From Pseudomonas sp. KBW05 (GTDB lineage Bacteria > Pseudomonadota > Gammaproteobacteria > Pseudomonadales > Pseudomonadaceae), in the NCBI RefSeq assembly GCF_003852405.1, contig NZ_QAJM01000007.1:62001-126000 (forward strand): a stretch of 64,000 nt of DNA, given 5' to 3'. How positions within the stretch are numbered: the stretch's first letter is position 1; every line of letters begins with the position of its first letter. The notes under the pieces were generated by a model. That model did not search any database and had not been told where the DNA came from. It was given only the letters and a program-made list of their open reading frames with translations. Of the stretch, positions 17,413-28,254 are shown in pieces. Both the position numbers and the translations under genes were made by a program.

Positions 17413-17846
17413 AAGGTTTGTTACAAAGGGTGCGCGGCGCCCGGGTCGAAGTAGCTGGGGAAATTGTCGGGGCTATCGACCAGGGTTTGCTGGTGCTGGT
17501 GGCGGTCGAACCAGGCGATACGCCTGAGAGCGCCGACAAACTGTTGCACAAGCTGCTTAACTATCGGGTGTTCAGCGACGATGAGGGCAAGATGAACCTG
17601 TCGTTGAAGGACATCGACGGCGGTTTGCTGCTGGTATCGCAGTTCACCCTGGCAGCGGACACCAAGAGCGGGTTGCGGCCGAGCTTCTCCACGGCGGCCC
17701 CTCCGGCCTTGGGCGCGGCGCTTTTCGAGCATTTGCTGGTACAAGCGCAACAATTGCATGGCAAGGTGGGGTCGGGGCGTTTTGGTGCCGATATGCAGGT
17801 GCATTTGGTCAATGATGGCCCTGTGACCTTCCTGCTCCAGACATGA
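17409..17846 (+). CDS. dtd: D-aminoacyl-tRNA deacylase
   Basis: Hydrolyses D-aminoacyl-tRNAs (and glycine mischarged on tRNA-Ala), keeping D-residues out of proteins. The 145-residue length is standard. The two motifs that form the active site across the dimer interface are visible: SQFTLAAD near residue 78 and the C-terminal [11 protein letters not shown]. Translation is coupled to pip through an ATGA overlap. Confidence 0.97.
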   Translation: MKGLLQRVRGARVEVAGEIVGAIDQGLLVLVAVEPGDTPESADKLLHKLLNYRVFSDDEGKMNLSLKDIDGGLLLVSQFTLAADTKSGLRPSFSTAAPPALGAALFEHLLVQAQQLHGKVGSGRFGADMQVHLVNDGPVTFLLQT

Positions 17847-17998
17847 ATGTATTAAAAACGACTTTTAATGCCTAAAAACGCAGGTTTTCACTACAAATAC
17901 TTCGTTGCCCCTGATGCGTTGTCTCGCGGGCTACTAGATAATCGCGCGCTACGGGGATCAGCGTTGTTTGGTCCATTTTTGACTTAGGTAGAGACTTG

Positions 17999-18041
17999 TC
18001 CGACTGCCAATGGGGAATCATTTTGCCCCAGGGGAGTCGGA
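17999..18041 (+). promoter_or_regulatory. Nested hairpin in the opgG leader region
   Basis: Outer arms TCCGACT (17999-18005) and AGTCGGA (18035-18041) enclose inner arms TGGGG (18011-18015) and CCCCA (18026-18030). There is no T tract, so it is not a typical terminator of dtd. It lies about 70 bp before opgG in an otherwise gene-free 267-bp stretch and could be a structured 5' leader; the function is unknown. Confidence 0.45.
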
Positions 18042-18113
18042 ACAATGCTCGCCAACCTGGCATATAGATAGCTGGCCGTTGGTTTTTTGATCTGTTTTCG
18101 GCGAGGGTTGCTC

Positions 18114-19850
18114 GTGATTGTTAGTCCCTGTAATGCACCAAAATTGTCTGCCAAACGGTTACGAAACGCACTGGTGACGGGCTCTGCCCTGTTTTGCCTG
18201 TTCGGCGCGGGTCAACTGTGGGCATTCAGTCTGGATGATGTGTCGGCCAAGGCTAAAGAGCTGGCCGGGCAGAAATACGAAGCGCCGCGCAGCAATCTGC
18301 CGAACGAATTCCGCGAAATGAAATTCGCTGATTACCAGAAGATTCGTTTCCGCAACGAAAAAGCTGAGTGGGCCGATCAGAACACCCCATTCAAGCTGTC
18401 CTTCTATCACCAGGGTATGCACTTCGATACGCCGGTGAAAATCAACGAAGTCACGGCCGACAGCGTCAACGAAATCAAATATGACGCATCGCGTTTCGAT
18501 TTCGGCGACATGAAGCTTGATCCAAAAGCCACCGAACAACTGGGTTATGCCGGTTTCCGTGTGCTGTACCCGATCAACAAGGCCGACAAGCAAGACGAAA
18601 TCATGACCATGCTCGGCGCCAGCTACTTCCGCGTCGTCGGCAAGGGCCAGGCCTATGGCTTGTCCGCCCGTGGCATGGCGATCGACACCGCGTTGCCGTC
18701 CGGCGAAGAATTCCCGCGTTTCACCGAGTTCTGGATCGAGCGTCCGAAACCGGGTGAAAAACAGCTGGTGATCTTTGCCCTGCTGGATTCCCCGCGTGCG
18801 ACCGGCGCCTATCGCCTGACCCTGCGTCCGGGCACCGACACCATTGTCGATGTGAAATCCCAGATGTACCTGCGCGACAAGGTCAGCAAGCTGGGCGTGG
18901 CCCCGCTGACGAGCATGTTCCTGTTCGGTGCGAACCAGCCGTCCAAGGTGCTCAACTACCGTCGTGAGCTGCACGATTCCAGCGGCCTGTCGATCCATGC
19001 CGGCAACGGCGAGTGGATCTGGCGCCCACTGAACAACCCTAAACACCTGTCGGTCAGCAACTTCACCGTCGAAAACCCGAAAGGTTTCGGCCTGCTGCAA
19101 CGTGGCCGCGATTTCAGCCACTACGAAGACCTCGACGACAACTACGACAAGCGCCCAAGCGCCTGGATCGAGCCTGAAGGCGACTGGGGCAAGGGCTCCG
19201 TTGATCTGGTAGAGATCCCGACCGCCGACGAAACCAACGACAACATCGTTGCCTTCTGGAGCCCGGCCGAGCTGCCTAAACCGGGCGAGCCGCTGGACGT
19301 CGCCTACCGCCTGCATTGGACCATGGACGAAAAATCCCTGCACCCGGCCGACAGCGCCTGGGTCAAGCAGACCCTGCGTTCCACCGGTGACGTGAAGCAG
19401 TCCAACCTGATCCGTCAGCCGGACGGCAGCGTGGCCTATCTGGTGGACTTCGAGGGCCCGTCCCTCAAGGCGCTGCCGGCGGACGCCCCGGTGCGCAGCC
19501 AGGTGAGTGTTGGCGACAACGCTGAACTGGTTGAAAACAGCGTGCGCTACAACGAGCACACCAAAGGCTGGCGCCTGACCCTGCGCATGAAGATCAAAGA
19601 CGCAGGCAAGCCGACCGAAATGCGTGCGGCCCTGGTGCAAGACATCGTCAAGCCTGAGCCTGAGAAGGATTCGAGCCACGTGCTCAAAGCCGACAAAGTG
19701 CTGGCCAAGCAACACGAGAAGCAGGCCAAGAAAGACGCAAAAGACGCGAAAGACAAGCAGCCAGAAGCTGCCCCAGCCACACCGGAGCCGATCAAGACCG
19801 AACAAGTCCTGACCGAGACCTGGAGCTATCAGTTGCCTGCCGATGAGTAA
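18114..19850 (+). CDS. opgG: Glucans biosynthesis protein G (periplasmic)
   Basis: A periplasmic protein needed to build osmoregulated periplasmic glucans, thought to act on the beta-1,2-glucan backbone made by OpgH. The 578-residue product has a long signal sequence ending in [15 protein letters not shown] before [18 protein letters not shown] at 18114 is chosen because GAGGG lies 6 bases before it and it gives [14 protein letters not shown] as in relatives. The C-terminal tail, from about residue 520, is Lys/Ala/Pro-rich and unlike E. coli OpgG. It overlaps opgH by 8 bases. Confidence 0.95.
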   Translation: MIVSPCNAPKLSAKRLRNALVTGSALFCLFGAGQLWAFSLDDVSAKAKELAGQKYEAPRSNLPNEFREMKFADYQKIRFRNEKAEWADQNTPFKLSFYHQGMHFDTPVKINEVTADSVNEIKYDASRFDFGDMKLDPKATEQLGYAGFRVLYPINKADKQDEIMTMLGASYFRVVGKGQAYGLSARGMAIDTALPSGEEFPRFTEFWIERPKPGEKQLVIFALLDSPRATGAYRLTLRPGTDTIVDVKSQMYLRDKVSKLGVAPLTSMFLFGANQPSKVLNYRRELHDSSGLSIHAGNGEWIWRPLNNPKHLSVSNFTVENPKGFGLLQRGRDFSHYEDLDDNYDKRPSAWIEPEGDWGKGSVDLVEIPTADETNDNIVAFWSPAELPKPGEPLDVAYRLHWTMDEKSLHPADSAWVKQTLRSTGDVKQSNLIRQPDGSVAYLVDFEGPSLKALPADAPVRSQVSVGDNAELVENSVRYNEHTKGWRLTLRMKIKDAGKPTEMRAALVQDIVKPEPEKDSSHVLKADKVLAKQHEKQAKKDAKDAKDKQPEAAPATPEPIKTEQVLTETWSYQLPADE

Positions 19851-22413
19851 TTCCCAAGCCACGCCAGAGACTCTGCAAGAGTACCTGGCGCACCTCCCGA
19901 TGACTGCCGAGCAGCGCGCCGAGCTGGCGGGCTGCAAGTCTTTCAGCGAGTTGCATGAACGCTTGTCGTCGTCCACCTTCGACGCCCCGACCGACGCCGC
20001 CCAAGCGTCGGTGGGCCCTCGGTTGCTGCTCAACAGCGCCGAAGAGCTGCAAGACGCCGAAATGCTCGTGCTCGATGCCGAAGGTCGCGTGTGCCTGAAA
20101 GCCACGCCGCCGATTCGTCGGACCAAAGTGGTGCCCGAGCCTTGGCGCACCAACATCCTGGTGCGCGGCTGGCGCCGGATGACCGGTCGCACCAACCCGC
20201 CGAAGCCGCCGAAAGACGAACGTGTACTGCCGGCTGCGCGCTGGCGTACCGTGGGTTCGATCCGTCGCTACATCCTGCTGGTGTTGATGCTCGGCCAGAC
20301 CATCGTTGCCGGCTGGTACATGAAAGGCATCATGCCGTACCAGGGTTGGTCGCTCGTCGACTTCGACGAAATCCGCAACCAGACCCTGCTGCAAACCGCC
20401 ACCCAGGTCCTGCCTTACGCCCTGCAAACCAGCATCCTGATCATGTTCGGGATCTTGTTCTGCTGGGTCTCGGCCGGTTTCTGGACCGCGTTGATGGGCT
20501 TCCTGGAACTGCTGACCGGTCACGATAAATACCGCATCTCCGGTAAAAGTGCCGGTGACGAGCCGATTCCGAAGGACGCCCGCACCGCGCTGGTGATGCC
20601 GATCTGCAACGAAGACGTGCCCCGCGTATTCGCCGGCCTGCGCGCCACATTCGAATCGGTGGCCGCCACGGGCGACCTGGACCGCTTCGACTTCTTCGTG
20701 CTCAGCGACAGTAATGACGCCGACATCTGCATCGCCGAACAGCAAGCTTGGCTCGACGTGTGCCGTGAAGCCGGTGGTTTCGGCAAGATCTTCTATCGCC
20801 GCCGTCGCCGTCGCGTCAAACGCAAAAGCGGCAACCTCGACGACTTCTGCCGTCGCTGGGGCGGTGACTACAAGTACATGGTCGTTCTCGACGCCGACAG
20901 CGTGATGAGCGGCGAGTGCCTGACCAGTCTGGTGCGCCTGATGGAAGCCACGCCGGATGCCGGGATTATCCAGACCGCGCCGCGTGCGTCGGGCATGGAC
21001 ACCCTGTATGCGCGCATGCAGCAGTTCGCCACCCGCGTGTACGGCCCGCTGTTCACCGCTGGCCTGCACTTCTGGCAGCTGGGTGAATCCCACTACTGGG
21101 GTCACAACGCGATCATCCGCATGCAGCCGTTCATCGAGCACTGCGCCCTGGCGCCGTTGCCGGGCAAAGGCGCGTTCGCCGGTGCGATCCTCTCCCACGA
21201 CTTCGTCGAAGCCGCGCTGATGCGCCGTGCCGGCTGGGGCGTGTGGATTGCCTATGATCTGCCGGGCAGCTACGAAGAACTGCCGCCGAACCTGCTGGAC
21301 GAACTCAAGCGTGACCGTCGCTGGTGCCACGGTAACCTGATGAACTTCCGCCTGTTCCTGGTCAAAGGCATGCACCCGGTACACCGCGCGGTGTTCCTGA
21401 CCGGCGTGATGTCGTACCTGTCGGCGCCGTTGTGGTTCTTCTTCCTGGTGTTGTCCACCGCGTTGTTGGCGGTAAACACCCTGATGGAGCCGCAGTACTT
21501 CATGGCCCCGCGCCAGTTGTACCCGCTGTGGCCGCAATGGCATCCAGACAAGGCGGTGGCGCTGTTCTCCACCACCATCGTGCTGCTGTTCCTGCCGAAG
21601 TTGCTGAGCATCATCCTGATCTGGGCCAAGGGCGCGAAAGAGTTCGGTGGCAAGTTCAAGGTGACCCTGTCGATGCTGCTGGAGATGCTGTTCTCCATGT
21701 TGCTGGCGCCGGTGCGGATGATCTTCCACACCCGTTTCGTCCTGGCCGCGTTCCTCGGCTGGGCTGCAACCTGGAACTCGCCGCAGCGTGACGACGACTC
21801 CACGCCGTGGAGCGAGGCGGTCAAGCGCCACGGTCCGCAAACCGTGCTGGGCTTCCTGTGGGCGCTGTTGGTGGTATGGCTGAACCCGAGCTTCCTGTGG
21901 TGGCTGGTGCCGATCGTCGGTTCGCTGATGCTGTCGATCCCGGTCTCGGTGATTTCCAGTCGGGTCAAGCTGGGCCTCAAGTCCCGCGACGAGAGCCTGT
22001 TCCTGATTCCTGAGGAATACAATCCGCCGCAGGCGCTGCTGTCCACCGAGAAGTACACCCACGAAAACCGTTGGCATGCACTCAACGACGGCTTTGTACG
22101 CGCCGTGGTCGACCCGCAGCAGAACGCCCTGGCGTGTGCCCTGGCGACTTCGCGTCACCGCGAAGCGGAGCCGATCGAGTACCTGCGCGCCGAGCGTGTG
22201 CGCCATGCGTTGAAAGTCGGCCCTGCCGGCCTCAACAACGGCGAGCGTGTGGCCTTGCTCAGTGACCCGGTCGCCCTGGCCCGCCTGCACGAGCAGGTCT
22301 GGAGCGAAGGGCATGCCGAGTGGCTGGGGGCGTGGCGTGAATCGATCAAGGCTGATCCGCACGCACCGTTGCTGCCGCTGCAACCGCAAGTCTCCCAGGC
22401 CCAGCCGGCCTGA
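19843..22413 (+). CDS. opgH: Glucans biosynthesis glucosyltransferase H
   Basis: Inner-membrane glycosyltransferase (GT2) that polymerises UDP-glucose into linear beta-1,2-glucan and moves it to the periplasm. The 856-residue protein has two N-terminal membrane segments near 145-165 and 190-215, a cytoplasmic catalytic domain with LSDSND, VVLDADS and the [10 protein letters not shown] (QxxRW-type) motif between about 285 and 500, and further membrane helices after 515. It overlaps opgG, forming the usual two-gene operon, and is followed by a GC-rich hairpin. Confidence 0.96.
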   Translation: MSNSQATPETLQEYLAHLPMTAEQRAELAGCKSFSELHERLSSSTFDAPTDAAQASVGPRLLLNSAEELQDAEMLVLDAEGRVCLKATPPIRRTKVVPEPWRTNILVRGWRRMTGRTNPPKPPKDERVLPAARWRTVGSIRRYILLVLMLGQTIVAGWYMKGIMPYQGWSLVDFDEIRNQTLLQTATQVLPYALQTSILIMFGILFCWVSAGFWTALMGFLELLTGHDKYRISGKSAGDEPIPKDARTALVMPICNEDVPRVFAGLRATFESVAATGDLDRFDFFVLSDSNDADICIAEQQAWLDVCREAGGFGKIFYRRRRRRVKRKSGNLDDFCRRWGGDYKYMVVLDADSVMSGECLTSLVRLMEATPDAGIIQTAPRASGMDTLYARMQQFATRVYGPLFTAGLHFWQLGESHYWGHNAIIRMQPFIEHCALAPLPGKGAFAGAILSHDFVEAALMRRAGWGVWIAYDLPGSYEELPPNLLDELKRDRRWCHGNLMNFRLFLVKGMHPVHRAVFLTGVMSYLSAPLWFFFLVLSTALLAVNTLMEPQYFMAPRQLYPLWPQWHPDKAVALFSTTIVLLFLPKLLSIILIWAKGAKEFGGKFKVTLSMLLEMLFSMLLAPVRMIFHTRFVLAAFLGWAATWNSPQRDDDSTPWSEAVKRHGPQTVLGFLWALLVVWLNPSFLWWLVPIVGSLMLSIPVSVISSRVKLGLKSRDESLFLIPEEYNPPQALLSTEKYTHENRWHALNDGFVRAVVDPQQNALACALATSRHREAEPIEYLRAERVRHALKVGPAGLNNGERVALLSDPVALARLHEQVWSEGHAEWLGAWRESIKADPHAPLLPLQPQVSQAQPA

Positions 22414-22420
22414 TTCAGAC

Positions 22421-22445
22421 GCCCCCGGGGGTTCACTCCGGGGGC
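22421..22445 (+). terminator. GC-rich hairpin after opgH
   Basis: GCCCCCGG (22421-22428) pairs with CCGGGGGC (22438-22445) eight bases after the opgH stop. The following sequence, ATTTG, is a poor T tract, so termination efficiency is uncertain. Confidence 0.5.
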
Positions 22446-22449
22446 ATTT

Positions 22450-22497
22450 GAAACGCTGGTCCTACAGCGTTTCGCGCTTCTTCCTGTTAGCGCTAAC
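22450..22497. promoter_or_regulatory. Hairpin plus 12-bp palindrome upstream of binding-protein gene
   Basis: GAAACGCTG (22450-22458) and CAGCGTTTC (22465-22473) form a perfect 9-bp inverted repeat. The perfect palindrome GTTAGCGCTAAC follows at 22486-22497. The palindrome has the CG-centred symmetry of LacI-family operators. The regulated gene would be the binding protein at 22600; no LacI-type regulator lies nearby. Confidence 0.45.
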
Positions 22498-22599
22498 TCC
22501 TTGTTATTTCGAAACAAAAGACCCTTGATCGAGGCGTATTGCCGTGCCTGTGGCTGGGTTAGCATCGCCCCGCACATTTGATTCGTCACGGGGATATTC

Positions 22600-23400
22600 A
22601 TGTTCAAGAGGTATTGTTCGGCGTTGCTGGTTGGCGCTGTCGCATTGATGGAGAGTGGCCCGCTGTTTGCCGGCGCCCTGGATGACGCGGTGCGGCGCGG
22701 CGTGCTCAAGGTGGGTACCACGCCCACCTATGTGCCCTTTGAAATGACCGACCGGCAGGGGCGTATCGTCGGCTTTGAAATCGACTTGCTCCACGCCATG
22801 AGCCGGGCCCTGGACGTTGAGCTGGAGTTGGTTGCGGTGCCCTACACGGAGCTGCTGCCGGGGCTGCTGGCGAAACGCTTCGACCTGATCGGTAGCGGCA
22901 TGACCGTTACCCAGCAACGCAATCTCAAGCTGAATTTCAGCGATGCCTTCATGGTGGTGGGCCAGACCGTGTTGCTGCATCCCAGCCTGGCGGGCAAGGT
23001 CACCAGCATCGAAGAGCTGGATGAAGCGGGCTACCGGATTGCGGCCACCGAAGGCACCACCGGGGAGCTGGCGGCGCAACGCTTCCTGGGGGCGGCCCGG
23101 CTCAGCAGTTTCACCACGCCGGAAGAAGGCGTGCGGCAAGTGGTGGAGGGCAAGGCTGATGCGTTTGTCCACGACGCGCCCTATAACCTGATCGCCATCA
23201 GCCGACCAGAAAACGCCAGTCTGTTTGCCCTTGAACAACCCTTTACCTACGAGCCCCTGGCGTTCGGCCTGAAAAAGGGCGATTACGACAGCCTCAACTG
23301 GATCAATCACTTCCTCAATCAGGTGGCCCAGGACGGCACCTATGATCGGCTGCACGACAAGTGGTTCAAGGACACGGCCTGGATGGCAGACGTTGAGTGA
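22600..23400 (+). CDS. Polar amino-acid ABC transporter substrate-binding protein (copy 1)
   Basis: A 266-residue periplasmic binding protein of the family 3 (SBP_bac_3) fold with a signal peptide ending near SGPLFAGA. The mature part runs LDDAVRRGVLKVGTTPTYVP, then FEMTDRQGRIVGFEIDLLHAM, and later AFVHDAPYN and YDRLHDKWFK. It is clearly paralogous to the next gene, sharing most of these blocks. It has its own upstream region with a hairpin and palindrome, so it may be regulated apart from the permease genes downstream. The ligand is probably a polar or cationic amino acid but cannot be read from sequence. Confidence 0.88.
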   Translation: MFKRYCSALLVGAVALMESGPLFAGALDDAVRRGVLKVGTTPTYVPFEMTDRQGRIVGFEIDLLHAMSRALDVELELVAVPYTELLPGLLAKRFDLIGSGMTVTQQRNLKLNFSDAFMVVGQTVLLHPSLAGKVTSIEELDEAGYRIAATEGTTGELAAQRFLGAARLSSFTTPEEGVRQVVEGKADAFVHDAPYNLIAISRPENASLFALEQPFTYEPLAFGLKKGDYDSLNWINHFLNQVAQDGTYDRLHDKWFKDTAWMADVE

Positions 23401-23619
23401 AAGTCATAACTGCTTACATATCAGCCGATTGCCGAGCGCGGTCGCTGAAGCGTCTACCCCTGCGGTTCCCCCGGCGTTTGTGGGGCTTTTCTGACATACA
23501 CCGACAACAAATACCCGTGAAACCTTTGTGACGGGCAGCGAGTGGGTTAAGATCGCACCCCGTTATGGTGCAGCCCTTTTGTGCGCCAACCTTATAAGAA
23601 TCGTTCAGGGGACTTGATG

Positions 23620-24417
23620 ATGAAAAAGTATCTTTCGATGCTGCTGCTCGGCGTCACCGCGCTGGTCGCGGCCAATGCGGCCCAGGCCGGCGCGATTGAC
23701 GATGCGGTCAAGCGCGGTACGCTGAAAGTCGGCATGGACCCGACCTACATGCCATTCGAAATGACCGACAAGCGCGGTGAAATCATCGGCTTCGAAGTCG
23801 ACATCCTCAAGGCCATGGCCAAGTCCATGGGCGTCAAGCTGGAGCTGGTGTCCACCGGTTACGACGGCATCATCCCGGCCTTCCTGACTGGCAAGTTCGA
23901 CATGATCGGCAGCGGCATGACCCTGACCCAGGAGCGCAACCTGCGCCTGAACTTCAGCGAACCGTTCATCGTGGTCGGCCAGACCCTGCTGATCCGCAAG
24001 GACCTGGAAGGCACCATCAAGTCCTACAAAGACCTGAACGACGAGAAATACCGCCTGACCTCCAAGCTGGGCACCACCGGTGAGATGGTCGCCAAGAAGC
24101 TGATCTCCAAAGCCAAGTACCATGGCTATGACAATGAGCAAGAAGGCGTGCTGGACGTGGTCAACGGCAAGGCCGATGCCTTTGTGTATGACGCGCCGTA
24201 CAACGTGGTCGCCGAGAAGAAAGTCGGTAACGGCAAGCTGGTGTTCCTCGAAGAACCGTTCACCTTCGAACCCCTGGCGTTTGGCCTGAAAAAAGGCGAT
24301 TACGACAGCATCAATTTCATCAACAACTTCCTGCACCAGATCCGTAACGACGGCACCTACGATCGCATCCATGACAAGTGGTTCAAGAGCTCCGAGTGGC
24401 TCAAGGACATGGAATAA
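23620..24417 (+). CDS. Polar amino-acid ABC transporter substrate-binding protein (copy 2)
   Basis: A 265-residue SBP_bac_3 protein with signal peptide MKKYLSMLLLGVTALVAANA, cleaved after AQA. It shares LKVG-DPTYMPFEMTDKRGEI, GSGMTLTQERNLRLNFSEPF and YDRIHDKWFKSSEWLKDME with copy 1. ATG at 23620 is chosen over 23617 because AGGGGA is better spaced from it. It is the nearer of the two binding proteins to the permease and ATPase genes and is the likely primary partner. The order matches the ABC operon beside mdoGH in P. aeruginosa. Confidence 0.9.
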   Translation: MKKYLSMLLLGVTALVAANAAQAGAIDDAVKRGTLKVGMDPTYMPFEMTDKRGEIIGFEVDILKAMAKSMGVKLELVSTGYDGIIPAFLTGKFDMIGSGMTLTQERNLRLNFSEPFIVVGQTLLIRKDLEGTIKSYKDLNDEKYRLTSKLGTTGEMVAKKLISKAKYHGYDNEQEGVLDVVNGKADAFVYDAPYNVVAEKKVGNGKLVFLEEPFTFEPLAFGLKKGDYDSINFINNFLHQIRNDGTYDRIHDKWFKSSEWLKDME

Positions 24418-24438
24418 AGGTTTAGACCGAGTCGCGCC

Positions 24439-24522
24439 CTTCGCGAGCAAGCCCGCTCCCACATTTTGACCGCATTTTCATGTTGGAACTCGGTCAAGTG
24501 TGGGAGCGGGCTTGCTCGCGAA
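24439..24522. repeat. Two opposed REP arms
   Basis: A right-type arm (24439-24464) and a left-type arm (24498-24522) of the main family, separated by about 33 bp. Short flanking words (gactcggtca and similar) recur between them and at 14190-14230, suggesting that this outward-facing pair layout was copied. They lie between the binding protein and permease genes. Confidence 0.85.
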
Positions 24523-24559
24523 GACGGCCTGACAAGCAACACAAATCGCGGAATTTGAA

Positions 24560-25519
24560 ATGAAACAGAAAAAAGCCCAATGGCCCTGGCACCTGCTGAC
24601 CGTGGTCGTGCTGGTTGGCCTGGCCGGCGCCTTGTACTACGCCACCTCCTTGATGTCCTACGAGTGGCGCTGGAACCGCGTACCGCAGTACTTCGCCTAC
24701 CAGGCTGAAACGTCCCAGCGCGCGGCGGATATTTCCACCGTGGTCGAGTTGGTGCGCAAAGGCGACGTTGCCGAAGTAACCCTGCGCAACGACGCGGGCG
24801 CCGAGCAAAAGCTGACCGTGGCCGATAACAGCCTGCAAGTGGCGCGCGGCGATGACGTGGCCGAAGGCGATGTGATCGGCGTGACCCGGCATTGGGCGTT
24901 GGGCCCGTTGATGTGGGGCTTGTGGACCACGCTGTGGCTATCGGTGGTGTCCGGCATCCTGGGGCTGGCGATTGGCTTGGCGACCGGTTTGTGCCGGCTG
25001 TCCAACAACCCCACTTTGCGCGATCTGTCGACGATCTACGTCGAACTGGTGCGCGGAACGCCGCTGTTGGTGCAGATTTTCATCTTCTATTTCTTTATCG
25101 GCACGGTGCTCAACCTGTCCCGGGAATTCGCCGGGATCGCCGCGCTGTCGCTGTTCACCGGTGCCTACGTGGCAGAGATCGTGCGCGCTGGCGTGCAGTC
25201 CATCACCCGTGGCCAGAACGAAGCCGCCCGCTCCCTGGGCCTGAGCGCCAGCCAGTCGATGCGCCATGTGGTGTTGCCGCAAGCGTTCAAGCGCGTACTG
25301 CCACCGTTGGCCGGGCAATTTATCAGCCTGGTGAAAGACACCTCGCTGGTCTCGGTGATCGCCATTACCGAACTGCTCAAAAGCGGCCGCGAAGTGATCA
25401 CCACCTCGTTTTCGCCGTTTGAAATCCTGTTCTGCGTTGCAGGGTTGTACCTGTTGATCAACCTGCCGCTGTCGAAAATGGCCAGCCGGCTTGAGCGGAG
25501 GCTCGCGCAAAGTGATTGA
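24560..25519 (+). CDS. Polar amino-acid ABC transporter permease
   Basis: A 319-residue inner-membrane permease of the HisM/GltK type. One N-terminal helix (about 10-30) is followed by a roughly 75-residue charged region predicted to face the periplasm, then four or five helices from about residue 112. The coupling loop reads [20 protein letters not shown] near 212-231, and [13 protein letters not shown] is family-typical. The long extra-membrane segment between helix one and the core is also known in other permeases of this family. It overlaps the ATPase gene by 8 bases. Confidence 0.92.
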   Translation: MKQKKAQWPWHLLTVVVLVGLAGALYYATSLMSYEWRWNRVPQYFAYQAETSQRAADISTVVELVRKGDVAEVTLRNDAGAEQKLTVADNSLQVARGDDVAEGDVIGVTRHWALGPLMWGLWTTLWLSVVSGILGLAIGLATGLCRLSNNPTLRDLSTIYVELVRGTPLLVQIFIFYFFIGTVLNLSREFAGIAALSLFTGAYVAEIVRAGVQSITRGQNEAARSLGLSASQSMRHVVLPQAFKRVLPPLAGQFISLVKDTSLVSVIAITELLKSGREVITTSFSPFEILFCVAGLYLLINLPLSKMASRLERRLAQSD

Positions 25520-26246
25520 AGTCCGCGATCTGGTAAAAGTCTTCGACACCCGTGGCCATGTGGTGCGCGCGGTGGACCACGTGACCACCCAGGTGGCCAA
25601 GGGCGAAGTGCTGGTGGTGATCGGCCCGTCGGGCTCCGGCAAGTCCACCTTCCTGCGCTGCCTCAATGGCCTGGAAGAGTTCGACTCGGGCTCGGTGAGC
25701 ATCGACGGCCTGCAACTGGCCGACCCGAAGACCGACGTGAACGCCTATCGCCGCGAAGTCGGCATGGTGTTCCAGCACTTCAACCTGTTCCCCCACATGA
25801 CCGTGCTGGAAAACCTCTGCCTGGCGCAAAAAGTCGTGCGCAAGCGCGGCAAGAAAGAGCGCGAGGCCAAGGCCCTGGCGTTGCTGGAAAAGGTCGGCAT
25901 TGCGCAAAAGGCCAATGAGTTCCCGTCGCGCCTCTCTGGCGGCCAGCAGCAACGGGTCGCGATTGCCCGCGCGCTGGCCATGGAACCCAAGGTGATGCTG
26001 TTTGATGAGCCCACCTCGGCGCTGGACCCGGAAATGGTCGGCGAAGTGCTGGACGTGATGAAGACCCTGGCCCTGGAAGGCATGACCATGGTCTGCGTCA
26101 CCCACGAAATGGGCTTTGCCCGTGAAGTGGCCGACCGGGTGTTGTTCTTCGATCACGGCAAACTGCTGGAAGACGCGGCTCCGGCCGAGTTCTTCGACGC
26201 GCCGAAAGACCCGCGTGCCCAGGCCTTCCTGCGTCAGGTTCTATAA
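25512..26246 (+). CDS. Polar amino-acid ABC transporter ATPase
   Basis: A 244-residue GlnQ/HisP-type ATP-binding protein: Walker [10 protein letters not shown] near residue 38, Q-loop [12 protein letters not shown] near 88, signature LSGGQQQR near 141, Walker [15 protein letters not shown] near 161, and H-loop [11 protein letters not shown] at 25512 is chosen because GGAGG lies about 10 bases upstream and the product then begins MIEVRDLVK; an upstream TTG gives an unlikely extension. It ends 6 bases into the convergent chemoreceptor gene, with no room for an intergenic terminator. Confidence 0.92.
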   Translation: MIEVRDLVKVFDTRGHVVRAVDHVTTQVAKGEVLVVIGPSGSGKSTFLRCLNGLEEFDSGSVSIDGLQLADPKTDVNAYRREVGMVFQHFNLFPHMTVLENLCLAQKVVRKRGKKEREAKALALLEKVGIAQKANEFPSRLSGGQQQRVAIARALAMEPKVMLFDEPTSALDPEMVGEVLDVMKTLALEGMTMVCVTHEMGFAREVADRVLFFDHGKLLEDAAPAEFFDAPKDPRAQAFLRQVL

Positions 26247-28148
26247 CCTGAACTTGCCCACCAGCGCCTGCAAGTCCACGCTCAATCGCGTCAACTGAAC
26301 ACTCGCCGCCGCCGTTTCTTCACTGGTGGCGGCGGTTTGTTCGGACACATCGCGCACCTTCAACACACTGCGATTGATCTCTTCGACCACCGCGCTTTGC
26401 TCCTCGGCCGCGGCGGCGATCTGCGGGTTCATTTCCTGGATGATCGATACGGTGCGGGCGATCTCGGCCAGTGCATCGCCGGCATCGCGGGTCAGGCTGA
26501 CGCTGTTGTCGGTCAGGTTGCGACTGCTGTCCAGGCGGCTGGCCACCTGCCGCGTGCCGTTGTGCAGGCGCTGGATCAGGCCTTCGATTTCCTCGGCGGA
26601 TTCCTGGGTGCGTTGGGCCAGGCTGCGAACCTCGTCGGCCACCACGGCGAAGCCTTCACCGGCACTGCCGGCACGTGCCGCCTCGATGGCGGCGTTCAGG
26701 GCCAGCAGGTTGGTTTGCTGGGACACCGACTTGATCACATCCAATACGCTGCCGATCTGCTCACTCTCTTGCTGCAACGCCGCCATCGCCTGGCTGGACA
26801 GCGCCATTTCGTTGGCCAACTGGCCGATCTGGTCAACCGCCCGCGCGACCACCTTGTCGCCAGCATCGGCCTGGCGGTCCGCCTCGGTAGCGGCGACGGA
26901 AGCCTGTTCGGCATGCCGCGCAACTTCCTGGGCCGTGGCGAGCATTTCGTTCATGGCGGTGGCGACCTGATCGGTTTCGTCTTTTTGCTTGTTGATCCCG
27001 TCGCGGGTCTGCTCAGTGACGCTGGATAGCTGCGTCGCTGCACTGGCAATCTGCCGGGCGCTGTCGCCGATACCGCTGATCAGGGTGCGCAGGTTGCCGG
27101 TCATTTGCCCGATGCTCTGTTGCAGCCTCCCCAGTTCGTCGCGGCGCTCTACGTGGATGTCGTGGCTCAGGTCGCCCTTGGCGATGCGATTGGCCGCCGC
27201 CAGGGTTTCGCGCAGGGGTACGGCAATCTGCCGGGCGATCCACCAGGCCGCCACGGCGCCCAGCAGCAGGGCGGCGGCGGTCACGCTGATGAGCAGCGTA
27301 CGGGTGTGTTCGGCTTCCCGTTCGCGCTTCACCATCTGGCCCTGGCTGAGCAGGTCGCTGTGTTCCAGCAGCTCGTCGAGCTGGTGTTCAAAACGGTTCT
27401 GCACGGCTTCCGTGGTGAGCTGGATCTCTTTGAGTTTGAGCAGTTGTTCGCGGTAATTGGCCAGGTCGGTCTTGAGCAGTACGGCGTCTACCGGCAGTTG
27501 GGTGACTGCGGCCTGTGCGGCCTCCAGGACGGCGAGCGACTGGCTGACCTCATCGGCATAGGCATCCAGCGAGGACGCTGCCCAGGCAGGGCTCTGGGCG
27601 CGGTCTTCGGCCTGTTCCATGGTTTGGCGCAGTTTCTCGATGGCATCCAGGGCGTTCTGGTCGTTCTGGTCAGGCAATTCGCTAGCGACCTGGGCGAGCG
27701 TGTCGCTGGCCTGGAGGCTGATTTTCTTCAGCGGGCCACGGCTGCCTTCGCGCTGCTGGATCAGCGGGGGCAGTTCGGCGAGGGCACTCTTGAACCCCTC
27801 GACCAGGCGCAGACTGTCCTGCACGCGTTGCAGGTCTGCCGGGTCCTTGAGGTGGCTGGCGAGGTAAGCGAGGTGCTGTTCGACCTTGTCGATCCGGGCA
27901 GCGACTTTGCCCAGGCTGGCAGAGTCCGTCAGGGTGCGATACACGATACGGTCCGCGCGCATGCCCTCGGCGACAGCTGCCAGTTGCCCCAGGGCCGCGA
28001 GGTTGCTGGAGCGAAACAGCACGGCATTCAAGGCTTGCCAGCCGGTCACAGCGATGACGAGGCTAAGTATCAGGACTTGCCCGAAACCCAGGGCAAGCTT
28101 CAGGCGGACATTGACGTTGTCCAGCAAACGGGTCAGCCGAGGAAACAT
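26241..28148 (-). CDS. Methyl-accepting chemotaxis protein, HBM-like sensor (copy 1)
   Basis: A 635-residue chemoreceptor: TM1 about 16-37, a mostly helical periplasmic region of about 245 residues (40-284), TM2 about 285-307, a HAMP domain ([20 protein letters not shown]), then the signalling domain with the invariant hairpin tip ([17 protein letters not shown]). The periplasmic length fits the helical bimodular (HBM) sensor that in McpS, McpQ and McpK binds TCA-cycle acids. In P. aeruginosa and P. putida HBM receptors sit at this same place beside the tat genes. The ligand here is inferred only. The start at 28148 has GGAGG eight bases upstream. It is tandem with a paralogue. Confidence 0.88.
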   Translation of the reverse strand: MFPRLTRLLDNVNVRLKLALGFGQVLILSLVIAVTGWQALNAVLFRSSNLAALGQLAAVAEGMRADRIVYRTLTDSASLGKVAARIDKVEQHLAYLASHLKDPADLQRVQDSLRLVEGFKSALAELPPLIQQREGSRGPLKKISLQASDTLAQVASELPDQNDQNALDAIEKLRQTMEQAEDRAQSPAWAASSLDAYADEVSQSLAVLEAAQAAVTQLPVDAVLLKTDLANYREQLLKLKEIQLTTEAVQNRFEHQLDELLEHSDLLSQGQMVKREREAEHTRTLLISVTAAALLLGAVAAWWIARQIAVPLRETLAAANRIAKGDLSHDIHVERRDELGRLQQSIGQMTGNLRTLISGIGDSARQIASAATQLSSVTEQTRDGINKQKDETDQVATAMNEMLATAQEVARHAEQASVAATEADRQADAGDKVVARAVDQIGQLANEMALSSQAMAALQQESEQIGSVLDVIKSVSQQTNLLALNAAIEAARAGSAGEGFAVVADEVRSLAQRTQESAEEIEGLIQRLHNGTRQVASRLDSSRNLTDNSVSLTRDAGDALAEIARTVSIIQEMNPQIAAAAEEQSAVVEEINRSVLKVRDVSEQTAATSEETAAASVQLTRLSVDLQALVGKFRL

Positions 28149-28254
28149 GATTAACCTCCGAATCTGAAAAAGCGTTTCGTAACAAGACAAACGCTAATTC
28201 GATTCGGAGTGATGCCGGGCTGATAACTACGTAGGAAATTTCACAAATGATTGG

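Noticed and set aside
19792-22389. 865-codon open frame opposite opgH
   Set aside because: Antisense artefact; composition is low-complexity and opgH is unambiguous.
23440-23495. Terminator between the two binding-protein genes
   Set aside because: C-rich and G-rich runs followed by TTTT are present but no stem of useful length pairs cleanly.
23555-23571. GCACC/GGTGC inverted repeat as an NtrC site
   Set aside because: The spacing between half-sites is two bases longer than the NtrC consensus and no sigma-54 promoter follows.
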